DNA of 64,000 nucleotides, from NCBI RefSeq assembly GCF_009711095.1, contig NZ_WMJZ01000016.1, positions 48,479-112,478 of the forward strand, in the 5' to 3' direction. The notes beneath the pieces are model-generated. The model worked only from the letters and a program-made list of their open reading frames with translations, had not been told where the DNA came from and ran no database searches. Shown piece by piece: positions 41,842 through 50,171 of this stretch. This DNA is from Intestinirhabdus alba. GTDB lineage: Bacteria > Pseudomonadota > Gammaproteobacteria > Enterobacterales > Enterobacteriaceae. Position 1 is the first letter of the stretch, and each line of letters opens with the position of its first letter. Position numbers and translations under genes: made by a program.

Positions 41842-42183
41842 ATGGTATGGAAAGTACTGGGTACAATATTATGTCCAAATACTGGTATTGCGTATTCAGG
41901 TCTGAAGGGACTAAGGCACTTAAAGCTTATCATCTGGTATGAAGCGGATATTTACATGGCACCTGACGATGTAATTACGCCCTTCAGCTCTGGCGTTCTG
42001 ATAAATGATACTTATCACGACATTACGGTATACAACGTAACGCCCTATAGCGATAGCTTCTGGGAAGAGCTTAAAGAAAAACTGGCCTGCCCTTTTAACA
42101 AGGATCGGGGGCGGGAGATATGCAATTACAACCTGCACTGCCAGGTAAAATGCTGCCCGTACGGTTTTTCAGCGGCCCTGTAA
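41842..42183 (+). CDS. Hypothetical protein
   Basis: A 113-residue frame, AT-rich like the neighbouring regulators. Segments include LRHLKLIIWYEADIYMAPDD, FSSGVLINDTYHDITVYNVT and PYSDSFWEELKEKLACP, which read like a folded alpha/beta protein. Three to four cysteines cluster at the C-terminus (CNYNLHCQVKCCPYG). I do not recognise the family. No signal peptide is evident. No strong ribosome-binding site precedes ATG 41842. It could be a small regulator of the adjacent fimbrial genes, but nothing proves this. Confidence 0.45.
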   Translation: MVWKVLGTILCPNTGIAYSGLKGLRHLKLIIWYEADIYMAPDDVITPFSSGVLINDTYHDITVYNVTPYSDSFWEELKEKLACPFNKDRGREICNYNLHCQVKCCPYGFSAAL

Positions 42184-42483
42184 AGGGATCTCTCCGGCAC
42201 GTTAATTTGGCTTTTCCCCGCCGCGGCAACGCTTGCACTCATTCCGTCTGGCACCGCATACGCTTTTACCCCCCCCCCTCACCGCCTGGCGCGGTGGGGC
42301 GACCTGAACGTCGCTGTAGGCATCAGAACCGGTGCAGGCACGTTCACCGGAACCTTTACACCGCCCCGCAGACAAGCGGTCCGGCCTGGCGATAACCCAG
42401 CCGGTCCGGAAACGCATCTTCCTTTATTATCACTTTTTTGGCTGCACCAGCACGGCTTCGCGACAGGCAGGCAATCGCCATAG
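42184..42483 (+). pseudogene. Startless reading frame with signal-peptide-like beginning
   Basis: The frame directly after the preceding stop codon encodes RDLSGTLIWLFPAAATLALI, PSGTAYAFTPPP and GDLNVAVGIRTGAGTFTGTF, and runs to a TAG at 42481. The beginning resembles a signal peptide and the middle resembles beta-rich secreted protein. There is no ATG, GTG or TTG near the start. A run of ten C (42269-42278) lies right after the signal-like part. It may be a decayed secreted-protein gene. The 240 bp that follow (42484-42723) show no gene. Confidence 0.25.
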
Positions 42484-42723
42484 CGGCCCGGCGGCAGTAA
42501 AAGATAAGCTGAGTTAATAATAACCTTACGAAATTTATCGCTGCATCATGGAGAGAAGTTAGCCATCTTCGGCGCTGAGATGAACGAGCAGGAAAGGATT
42601 GCTGTGTGTCGTATACAAACAACTAATGAAAATATAAGAATATGTTTTAACGTTTTTTTATAACGATAGTTTAATTATTAAGATTTTTCCGAGTTATTGG
42701 CGAGATAATAATTAACTCTATTT

Positions 42724-43128
42724 TTAAAATTTAAGGTTATGCTCTTGTCTTAGTTTGCTTTCTTGCAAACAATAATTCCCCTTGTTAGAATGCGCAGCAA
42801 TTTCCGTAGAGCCTTTAGATAGAAACCATTGATGGTGCTTTTGCATTTTGTCCCTGCTAACCTGGCCATATTTTTCCAGAGGAAGAAGTAAATGTCTTAC
42901 TTTATAAATTGAAATACCGCACAGATCGGCAATTTCCCTGGTAGACAGACCTTCAGTTGTATGATCTTTTAATAGATCAAGAATAAATACTTGTTCCGGA
43001 ACCCGAACTGTTGCAATGCTGCTTATTCCTATTTTTTCTGCTGCTAACATCTGCAGATTGTCGAGAGATGCACTGGAACTTTGATGATGTAACGCACCTG
43101 AGTTGTAAGAACACAGCGAGAGTTTCAT
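42724..43128 (-). CDS. FaeA/PapI-like winged-helix regulator
   Basis: A 134-residue protein whose middle (about 42-105) is a small winged helix: VFILDLLKDHTTEGLSTREI, ADLCGISIYKVRHLLLPLEK and YGQVSRDKMQKHHQWFL. This matches the FaeA/PapI family that controls fimbrial operons, often by competing with Dam methylation. N- and C-terminal arms are unusual extensions. ATG 43128 is preceded by CAGGAG. It lies between fimbrial cluster 1 and the membrane regulator, supporting a role in fimbrial control. Confidence 0.75.
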   Translation of the reverse strand: MKLSLCSYNSGALHHQSSSASLDNLQMLAAEKIGISSIATVRVPEQVFILDLLKDHTTEGLSTREIADLCGISIYKVRHLLLPLEKYGQVSRDKMQKHHQWFLSKGSTEIAAHSNKGNYCLQESKLRQEHNLKF

Positions 43129-43299
43129 TTCGCAGACTCCTGGGTTTTAAAGGAGCTATTATTATGATCCGTTACCGGACTTGCTAGCAACATTAGCTGA
43201 AAAAGATCGCGAAAACAGAACTTTAACCTGAAATTTATTTTAATTTATGTGAATGGATCTGTTGGTTAGCATATAGTAAAGTTTAGTATGGAGAAGAAC

Positions 43300-44034
43300 A
43301 TGAGGTTCGATATCGAGGGATTTATTACATTTGACACTGAGGATGCCTCACTCGTTAACTTGTTGACCGGGGACTGCATTGAATTATCCCAGACGTCAAC
43401 ACGTTTGCTGGCGGAACTGCTCAATCATCGCGGAGACATCCTGTCACGCAGTGAAATTTTCCAGTCCGTTTTTGACAAATACGGTGCCCGTGCTTCAAAT
43501 AGTAATCTGAATCAATATGTCTCATCCCTGCGCAGAAATTTGTCCGAACTCGGCGTAGAAAAGGAAATCATCGTTACGGTACCGCGGATTGGCTTCAAAA
43601 TCGCTGACGATGCCAACATAAATAACGATCGCGAGTATCGAACGCCATTTATTGAAGAAAGCGTACCGGAGCAGCCAGGCGAGACGCCGCGCCCCCGTCA
43701 CGGCTCCCTGATAATCAGGGTCGTTATTCTTATTGCCGCTATCGCGGTGCTTTTGCTCACCCCCGAAGATTTCACCGTTCGCGGCGATGCAAACAAACTT
43801 GTCCATCAGTCCTGTGTTATATTTGGCCCCGCAGCTATCTCCCTGCAGAATGTCACTGATAATTATCGCTCAATCTCACAACCTTTCGATTGCTCCCATG
43901 ACAAAACAATCTATACTCAACGGCAAAAAATAAACGGTACCTTAGGCACCATGATGCAATTATTAATTGTCGAGTGCGAAAAAGGAAATGAACACTGTGT
44001 AAGTTTTTACCTCAGAGAAAAGAACAATGCCTAA
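43300..44034 (+). CDS. CadC/ToxR/MarT-like membrane-anchored regulator
   Basis: A 244-residue one-component regulator. Residues 1-100 form an OmpR-type winged helix (TRLLAELLNHRGDILSRSEI, SNLNQYVSSLRRNLSELGVE, VPRIGFKI). One membrane helix follows at about 135-155 (IIRVVILIAAIAVLLL), then a 90-residue periplasmic part with four Cys. I took ATG 43300, six bases after GGAG; an ATG at 43288 overlaps that site. Its stop overlaps the next gene by 8 bp, the arrangement of Salmonella marT-fidL. Confidence 0.85.
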   Translation: MRFDIEGFITFDTEDASLVNLLTGDCIELSQTSTRLLAELLNHRGDILSRSEIFQSVFDKYGARASNSNLNQYVSSLRRNLSELGVEKEIIVTVPRIGFKIADDANINNDREYRTPFIEESVPEQPGETPRPRHGSLIIRVVILIAAIAVLLLTPEDFTVRGDANKLVHQSCVIFGPAAISLQNVTDNYRSISQPFDCSHDKTIYTQRQKINGTLGTMMQLLIVECEKGNEHCVSFYLREKNNA

Positions 44035-44494
44035 CCGAATCGCCATCGTGGTCATTCTTATAGTGATAATGCTGATCGGCTCATTCTTACATTATCTACA
44101 CCAGCCGCAATTTAAATGTGAGTCACAATTCACTATCGCTCAGCAGATCAATCAGGATCGGATCTTATCTGAAGGGATAATAAGTATGAGCATGACTGAC
44201 AAGAACCTGCTGATCGGCATCGATGGCTTAGTAACACACAACAATGAAAAATATATTATATCGCGAACATTAAAAGCGAAGTATAAAAAATATGATGCGG
44301 GCAGCCATCTTTACAAACTCCTTTACATCAATATCATCCGCGATGATACTGATAATATTAATGATAAGATTGCCAATAATTTACTGTTTACAGAAGACAC
44401 TGATAACAGAATAATTTTCATCAAAGAAAGTGAGCATGGCATTATACTTTTTGGCAATCATAACTTTCCTCAGTATGGTTGCAGAAAAAAATAA
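44027..44494 (+). CDS. FidL-like membrane protein
   Basis: A 155-residue protein with one N-terminal membrane helix (RIAIVVILIVIMLIGSFLHY) and a periplasmic domain starting QPQFKCESQFTI with a second Cys near the end (YGCRKK). It resembles FidL, the partner of MarT in Salmonella. The 8-bp overlap with the regulator gene implies they work together, by analogy with ToxS helping ToxR. The biochemical role is not established. Confidence 0.7.
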   Translation: MPNRIAIVVILIVIMLIGSFLHYLHQPQFKCESQFTIAQQINQDRILSEGIISMSMTDKNLLIGIDGLVTHNNEKYIISRTLKAKYKKYDAGSHLYKLLYINIIRDDTDNINDKIANNLLFTEDTDNRIIFIKESEHGIILFGNHNFPQYGCRKK

Positions 44495-44544
44495 ACCTCC
44501 GCTTTTACACACAGCATAATAATAAGTTAACTTTCTAATACACC

Positions 44545-45717
44545 ATGAATATAAACTTTATAGAAACCCTGGCTTGTATCTCAAAAATAATTGACATGAT
44601 TAACCCAAAGCTTAATTTACATCATGTCAGAACCGCATTTATTGCCTGGCAACTGGCAAACGCGGCCGATTTTACCCCGGCGCAATGTCGTAAAACGCTG
44701 CTGGCGGGTCTGCTTCACGACACCGGAGGTTTAAACGAAGAGGCTCGGCTTCAGCCGCTGGCCTTTGATGATACTGAACATAATGACCACGCGGCAATTG
44801 GCGGTGAACTGCTGGCCAGCGTTCCGCTGCTGTCACCGCTAAGCGACATTGTACGTTACCATCATACCCGCTGGGATCACGGTCGCGGCGCGTGGATTAA
44901 CGGGAAAAAGGTGCCGGAAGAGAGCCATATTATTTATCTTGCCGACCGTATTGATGTGCTGATTGCCGGCGATAACAAGCAGCAGCTGTTACAGGCAAAA
45001 GAAAAAATAAGCGCTACGATCCTTAACGGCGGCAATTCGCTGTTCAAGCCAGAATATATCTCCGCGTTTCATAAATTTTTTCACGTCGACGGCAGCTGGC
45101 AGCGATTACAGTCAACCGATTTCAACGACTACATTAAAGAAATACCCCGGATCCATAACGACTATATCTCCCTGCATAATTTTCGCGATATCGCCGCCAT
45201 GTTGGCGTTCCATATCGACGGTTTCAGCCAGCACGGCGTCCAGTACTCTTTGGCGACCGGGCGAATATCCGGCTACCTGGCCAGAGCGTTGGGAATTGCC
45301 CCCACTCAATGCCTGAAAATTGAAACGGGAGGCTTTCTGCACAATCTCTCGCAGCTTTCCCGTGCGATTCCCGGAGATGGCGAAGAGGGCCTCAGCCCGG
45401 CCTGGGCGACGCTCTCTCCCATTACGGAAATTCAGGACATTGCCAGCTGGTGTCAGGCCCTGGATAAAAAGGACACGCATTCCATCTCCCGGCTGGAAGT
45501 GCGTATACTCAGGGCCGGCGTGTTTATCACTTCGCTGCTTCAGGATATTACCACGCAGACGGAATTTTTCGCCCGCATGGCCCAGACCGGGGAAATTGCG
45601 CCTGAGCTGGCGTATATCGTCCAGAATCACCACAGGGCCATTATGCAAATTTACCAGGATTCAGTCAGAGAACGGCGCAGGCTGGTTGAGCGAATCAACC
45701 GGCTCGCTCCGCGCTGA
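44545..45717 (+). CDS. HD-domain protein, degenerate tandem HD-GYP type
   Basis: A 390-residue cytoplasmic protein. The first half has an HD phosphohydrolase core: His in LHHVRTAFIAWQLANAAD, the doublet in LLAGLLHDTGGL, then HNDHAAIGGELL and RYHHTRWDHGRG. The second half repeats this pattern in weakened form (FSQHGVQYSLATGRISGYLA, TGGFLHNLSQL), where HD is replaced by HN. HD-GYP proteins degrade cyclic di-GMP; the GYP motif is not intact here. Near the fimbrial and membrane regulators, a signalling role in adhesion is plausible. Confidence 0.7.
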   Translation: MNINFIETLACISKIIDMINPKLNLHHVRTAFIAWQLANAADFTPAQCRKTLLAGLLHDTGGLNEEARLQPLAFDDTEHNDHAAIGGELLASVPLLSPLSDIVRYHHTRWDHGRGAWINGKKVPEESHIIYLADRIDVLIAGDNKQQLLQAKEKISATILNGGNSLFKPEYISAFHKFFHVDGSWQRLQSTDFNDYIKEIPRIHNDYISLHNFRDIAAMLAFHIDGFSQHGVQYSLATGRISGYLARALGIAPTQCLKIETGGFLHNLSQLSRAIPGDGEEGLSPAWATLSPITEIQDIASWCQALDKKDTHSISRLEVRILRAGVFITSLLQDITTQTEFFARMAQTGEIAPELAYIVQNHHRAIMQIYQDSVRERRRLVERINRLAPR

Positions 45718-45748
45718 ATCCCGAAGACTGGCCGCCGGACTGGCACGT

Positions 45749-46486
45749 TCAGGCGGACAGTCCACCGTCCAGAATCAGGGTTTGTCCGGTTATATAGCCA
45801 CTCCCCTCACCGATCAGGAACGCTGCCGCCTGGGCGACCTCCTGTGCCTGGCCGAGCCGCCGCAGCGGAATATTCTGGCGCATCACCTTCAGCTTTGACT
45901 CTGGTATCGCCTGCACCATCTCGCCATGAATAAGCCCCGGTGCCAGGCAATTCACACGAAGCCCAAAACGGCCAACCTCCCGCGCCAGCGAACGCGCCAT
46001 CCCCATCATTGCCGCCTTGCTGGCGGCATAGGCGGTCTGCCCGGGATTGCCTTTTATCGCGCTCACTGAAGACATCAGGAGCACAGCGCCTCGCCCTTCG
46101 GTCATCATCGCGGGGAGCAGCGTCTGATGCCAGTTGACGATGGCCACCAGGTTGTTATCAAGCAGGCTGCGCCAGATCTGCGCGTCCTGGTGGATCTGCA
46201 GCGCATCCACGGTCATTCCCGCGTTATGAATCACGGCGGCCGGTGCGCCAAACGCCTCAATCAGCTCTCCGCCCAGCCGGGTTACCAGCGCCTCGTCGCA
46301 GCCGTCGCAGCGTATGCCTTTAACCCAGCCGGAGGGGGAGAGATTCTGCACCAGCGCCAGCGTCTGCTTAATTCCCTCTTCACGACGCCCGGTAAAGACA
46401 ACATTCCATTCCGGCAGCAGGTGCGTTACCAGCGCCCGCCCTATGCCCCGACTTCCGCCGGTAATCAGTACCCATTTTCGCGCCAT
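45749..46486 (-). CDS. 3-oxoacyl-ACP reductase (FabG-like SDR)
   Basis: A 245-residue short-chain dehydrogenase. The cofactor motif is LITGGSRGIGRAL near residue 10, HNAG near 88, and the catalytic Ser-Tyr-Lys in LLMSSVSAIKGNPGQTAYAA plus SKAAMMGMA. It should reduce 3-oxoacyl-ACP with NADPH. I chose ATG 46486, one base after the ACP stop; the upstream in-frame start lies inside the ACP gene. It is the last gene of the 12-kb operon. Together with the ACP, MaoC and ketosynthase genes it forms a small fatty-acid-type set. Confidence 0.88.
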   Translation of the reverse strand: MARKWVLITGGSRGIGRALVTHLLPEWNVVFTGRREEGIKQTLALVQNLSPSGWVKGIRCDGCDEALVTRLGGELIEAFGAPAAVIHNAGMTVDALQIHQDAQIWRSLLDNNLVAIVNWHQTLLPAMMTEGRGAVLLMSSVSAIKGNPGQTAYAASKAAMMGMARSLAREVGRFGLRVNCLAPGLIHGEMVQAIPESKLKVMRQNIPLRRLGQAQEVAQAAAFLIGEGSGYITGQTLILDGGLSA

Positions 46487-46487
46487 A

Positions 46488-46739
46488 TCAGCCCGCCATC
46501 TCCTGCTCAATCAGCTGGCACAGCTCGCTGAGGGTCATAAAAGGCCGGGACAGAAACATTCCGGTCTCCAGCGTGACGTTAAACTCACGCTTTGCCAGCA
46601 CCATCAGCTCAACGTAGTCGAGGCTATCCAGCGCCAGGTCAGGCAGGGTCATTTCCGGCGACAGAGAGCCAGGCTCCCTGTCTTTCGCCTCACAAAGCGT
46701 TTCGCTCACTTTTTCATAGATGGTTTCATAATGACTCAC
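46488..46739 (-). CDS. Acyl carrier protein
   Basis: An 83-residue acidic acyl carrier protein. The phosphopantetheine site is Ser in ALDSLDYVELM near residues 37-41, preceded by MTLPDL. It is distinct from housekeeping AcpP, which lies with fab genes elsewhere in enterobacteria. A dedicated ACP implies an acyl chain made for a special purpose. It lies 18 bp after the MaoC gene and 1 bp before the reductase gene. Confidence 0.9.
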   Translation of the reverse strand: MSHYETIYEKVSETLCEAKDREPGSLSPEMTLPDLALDSLDYVELMVLAKREFNVTLETGMFLSRPFMTLSELCQLIEQEMAG

Positions 46740-46757
46740 GGGTTGCTCCTTATGTTA

Positions 46758-47537
46758 TCAGGCGGCGACGGGGCCGACCTTGAGAGTAATGGCGCTGCCG
46801 ATCGGTAAATTCTGCCAGCGGGTGGCGGCGGCAATACGCACAATCATGCCCTGCTGCAAATCCCCTACCGTCAATGCGGTCAGCGTGTCGATAGTCAGCG
46901 CCTGCGGCGACGCATCCGGCTGCCAGGGAGCCAGCAGGCGGCTGTCAAAGAGAAGCTCCTGATGGGTCTGCACCACGGGATAGCGCTGAAACAGCGCGCC
47001 CGGCGTGGCGCACGGCGGCAGGAGCGCGGCAATGCTCTGCTGGCGCAGCAGCGTCGTATCCTGTATCAGATGACGAAACAGCAGCGCATCGAGAAAATGC
47101 CAGCGCCGGGCATCCGCAAGCAGCGATGCGAACAGCGCCTGCAGCGTCGCCAGCTCATCGCTCTCCAGCACGTGCTGGCTCTCCGTCGCGGGCAGCGTCA
47201 GCTTCGACGCCGGCACCAGCTGACAGGCGAGGCAGGGCAGTTCATCCGCGGCTGCGGTAACTGTCGCCGCGGCGTTTTTCTTCCCGGCACGCCACAGGAT
47301 ATAGTCGGCATCACGCCACAGCGGCCTGCGCAGCCGGGCGGTAAACTTCAGATAAGGCGTCCCGGCTGACTGGGGGCTGATAAAGTGCTTCACATCCAGC
47401 AGCGCCCGCATCCCGTGTACGCTGAGCGCGCTGCCCCCCTGCGCTTTCACCCACGCTTTATCAAAATGCACGGGATTATAGTCACCGGAAAACGCCGCCC
47501 AGCGCCGGGCATCGTGCCGGGTATAGCGCAGCGGCAT
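46758..47537 (-). CDS. MaoC-like hot-dog dehydratase
   Basis: A 259-residue protein with an N-terminal hydratase-2 motif: AAFSGDYNPVHFDKAWVKAQ near residues 15-34, with the catalytic Asp and His in GDYNPVH. It is followed by ALSVHGMRALLDV. The family interconverts 3-hydroxyacyl and 2-enoyl thioesters. The C-terminal half is longer than in single-domain MaoC proteins and may be a second, degenerate hot-dog. The start ATG shares its A with the ketosynthase stop (GTGATG). Confidence 0.8.
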   Translation of the reverse strand: MPLRYTRHDARRWAAFSGDYNPVHFDKAWVKAQGGSALSVHGMRALLDVKHFISPQSAGTPYLKFTARLRRPLWRDADYILWRAGKKNAAATVTAAADELPCLACQLVPASKLTLPATESQHVLESDELATLQALFASLLADARRWHFLDALLFRHLIQDTTLLRQQSIAALLPPCATPGALFQRYPVVQTHQELLFDSRLLAPWQPDASPQALTIDTLTALTVGDLQQGMIVRIAAATRWQNLPIGSAITLKVGPVAA

Positions 47538-48790
47538 CACGGGTGCTTCTCCAGGATCAACGCCGCGTTGGCACCGCCAAAGCCAAAGCTCAGGTTCAGC
47601 GTCCGGCGAATGTCGCCCTCGCGGTGCCCCTCGGTGATGTAGTCAAGATCGCACTGCGGGTCGGCCTCACGGTAGTTCGCCGTGGCGGGCATAACGCCCT
47701 GGGCGATGGCCTGCAGGCAGACAATGCTTTCAAAGCTGCCCGCCGCCGAAATCAGGTGTCCGGAGTAAGATTTGGTGCTGGAGACCGGGATCGCGTACGC
47801 CGCGTCGCCCAGCGCCATCTTCAGCGACCGGGTTTCGTTAATGTCGTTCAGCGGCGTGGAGGTGCCGTGGGCGTTGATATAGTCCAGCTGCGATGGCTCC
47901 AGCCCGGCCTGTCGCAGCGCCTGGCCGATGGCCTGAACCCGGGCCAGGCAATCCTCGGCCGGCGAGGTAAAATCCCAGCCGTCGGAGTAGTTCGCGTAGC
48001 CGGTCACCTCGCCGAGGATCGTCGCCCCTCTCGCCAGCGCCCGCTCCCGCTCTTCCAGACAGAGCACGGCGGCCCCTTCGGAAAGAACAAAGCCGTTGCG
48101 CCGGGCGCTGAACGGACAGCTTGCCCGCTGTGGGTCCTCCGTCTCCTTGCTCAGCGCGCCCAGCACATCAATATTCCAGATCGCGCAGCGGCTGGTGAGG
48201 GATTCCCCGGCCCCGGCCAGCATCATCTGCGCTTTACCGCTGCGGATGGCGTCAAACGCCTCGCCGATGGCGATGGTGCCGGTGGCGCAGGCGGCAACCA
48301 CGGTATTCTGGTAGCCGTTCAGCCCCCAGAGCTGGCTGCAGGCGGCGGTGGTCACGCTGGGCATGGTAAAGAAACAGCTAAACGGCGAGGCGACGCCGTT
48401 CTGGCGAAATGCCTCGCCCGACTCATAGCTTTCGTCCAGCCCGGCCCAGCCTGTGCCCATGATGACGCCGCACTCCAGCGAGTGATAAAAGGTCTGGGGC
48501 GTCTGTTCGCCGAAGGCCATCGTCATCGCCTGGCGCGCCGCCCCCAGCGTCAGGCGGGCAAAGCGCGGCAGACGCCGTCGGATGGCGGCAGGCACCTCTC
48601 TCAGGTTCGGCTCGATGTTCACCAGCCCAAGAAAACGGGTTTTAATCGTGTGCATACCGCTGTCCACGTAGCGGTAGCCCAGCCGTTTTTCCATTATCGC
48701 CTGCCAGCTTTCGTCCGCCGTTGCGCCAAGCGGGGTGACCGCGCCATATCCGGTAACGACGACGCGCTTAATGTCATGTGTCTGTTTCAT
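47537..48790 (-). CDS. Beta-ketoacyl-ACP synthase (FabF/KAS II-like)
   Basis: A 417-residue condensing enzyme with an intact triad: Cys in NTVVAACATGTIAIGEA, His in INAHGTSTPLND, and His in TKSYSGHLISAAG. It begins with KRVVVTGYGAVTPLG, typical of KAS II. I chose ATG 48790, with AGGA 9 bp upstream; a TTG two codons earlier is possible. It overlaps the outer-membrane factor gene by 17 bp. It extends acyl-ACP chains; no dedicated malonyl transferase or thioesterase is in the cluster. Confidence 0.9.
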   Translation of the reverse strand: MKQTHDIKRVVVTGYGAVTPLGATADESWQAIMEKRLGYRYVDSGMHTIKTRFLGLVNIEPNLREVPAAIRRRLPRFARLTLGAARQAMTMAFGEQTPQTFYHSLECGVIMGTGWAGLDESYESGEAFRQNGVASPFSCFFTMPSVTTAACSQLWGLNGYQNTVVAACATGTIAIGEAFDAIRSGKAQMMLAGAGESLTSRCAIWNIDVLGALSKETEDPQRASCPFSARRNGFVLSEGAAVLCLEERERALARGATILGEVTGYANYSDGWDFTSPAEDCLARVQAIGQALRQAGLEPSQLDYINAHGTSTPLNDINETRSLKMALGDAAYAIPVSSTKSYSGHLISAAGSFESIVCLQAIAQGVMPATANYREADPQCDLDYITEGHREGDIRRTLNLSFGFGGANAALILEKHP

Positions 48791-50171
48791 CAGCAATTAT
48801 CCTGTATTGCGTTTCACCACCTCCCTGCGCCAACCATAGCTGCAGCGTGGCATAGAGGTAGTCGTATTGGGTCTGGGCAAGGGTATTTTCCGTGGTCAGC
48901 AGGTCGTCCTGCGCGTCAAGCAGCGTCTGAAAATCCACCGCGCCCGCGCGGTAGCGGCTTTCAGTCAGCGCCAGACGCTGCTGGCTGAGGGCCAGCGACC
49001 GCTGAAGGCGGGCGCGCTGCTCCTCTGCGCTCTGCCGCCGCTCCATAGCGTTATCCACCTCCGCCAGCGCGGAGTAAGCGGTGCTACGAAACGTTACTGC
49101 GGCCTGTTTGACCTGCAGGCTGGCCTGCTGCACGGTAAGCTGCACGGTGTTCCACTGAATAAACGGCAGCGTCAGCGCGCTGCCGACGGTGCGGATGGGA
49201 TCGCTGAACCAGCGGCTGAAAAGCTGGCTGCCCGCGTTGAGCGAGGCGTCCAGCGTCAGCGACGGGTAAAAGCCCAGCCGCGAAGCATCATAGCCGGCAA
49301 GCGCCGCCCGCAGCCGCGCTTCCGCCGCCTGAATATCGGGGCGGCGGGCGATCACGTTCAGCGGCGTTCTCGCCCGAACCGGCACCTGCTGGCTCACGTC
49401 CAGGAAGAGACGTTCATCCGCGTGCTGCTCCGCCGGGCGGTTCAGCAATAGCGCCAGCGCGTTGCGATCGCTCTCCCGCTGCTGCTCCAGCGTGCGCAGC
49501 TGATTACGACGACTGAGCAGCGTCTGATGCGCCTGTAGCACGTCAAGCTGCCCTACCTTTCCGGCGTTAAAGCGCGACTCAACCTGCGCCACCGTCTGTT
49601 CCGCAATGGCAATTCCGGCCTTCTGATTGCGGATCTGCTGGTTATAGAGCGCAATATTCCAGTAGAGGCGGGCGGTGGTGCCAATGGTTGACAGCACCGT
49701 CGCATCATAATCACCGGCGCTGGCGATGGCCTGCCACTCGCTCTGTTCCCGGGTGCGCGCCAGCTTGCCCCAGAGATCCAGCTCATAGCTGAGCGTCAGG
49801 GAACTGCTGTAGCTCTCCTGGGGCGGCGTGCCGTAGCGCAAATTTTTACTGTTGCTGGCGGAACCGCTCACCGCCACGTCCGGCGTCAGATTGGTATTGC
49901 TCAGTCCGGCGGTCACCCGCGCCTGCTGCAGGGTAATGGCCGCCGTGGCCAGATCGTTATTGCTGACTAACACCTGCTCGATGGTTCTGGACAGGCGGGG
50001 ATCGCCGAAGCGCTGCCACCAGTTGGCGTAGCGCACCTCCCCGGCCTCCCCCACGGCGGGGGGCTGCCAGCGCGTGGGGAGCGAGAGCATGGGCCGCTGG
50101 TAATCGCTGCGGGTGAAATGCCCGCAGCCGCTCAGCAGCACAATCAGCATAAGCAGAGAGGAAATTTTCAT
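48774..50171 (-). CDS. Outer-membrane efflux lipoprotein (TolC/NodT-type)
   Basis: A 465-residue outer-membrane factor that forms the exit duct for tripartite exporters. The signal [16 protein letters not shown] ends in lipobox LSGC (Cys16). Two OEP repeats follow, with LTLSYELDLWGKLARTREQS, LNVIARRPDIQAAEARLRAA and SRYRAGAVDFQTLLDAQDDL. It starts with a 4-bp overlap on the MacB gene, so it belongs to that exporter. Confidence 0.92.
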   Translation of the reverse strand: MKISSLLMLIVLLSGCGHFTRSDYQRPMLSLPTRWQPPAVGEAGEVRYANWWQRFGDPRLSRTIEQVLVSNNDLATAAITLQQARVTAGLSNTNLTPDVAVSGSASNSKNLRYGTPPQESYSSSLTLSYELDLWGKLARTREQSEWQAIASAGDYDATVLSTIGTTARLYWNIALYNQQIRNQKAGIAIAEQTVAQVESRFNAGKVGQLDVLQAHQTLLSRRNQLRTLEQQRESDRNALALLLNRPAEQHADERLFLDVSQQVPVRARTPLNVIARRPDIQAAEARLRAALAGYDASRLGFYPSLTLDASLNAGSQLFSRWFSDPIRTVGSALTLPFIQWNTVQLTVQQASLQVKQAAVTFRSTAYSALAEVDNAMERRQSAEEQRARLQRSLALSQQRLALTESRYRAGAVDFQTLLDAQDDLLTTENTLAQTQYDYLYATLQLWLAQGGGETQYRIIADETDT

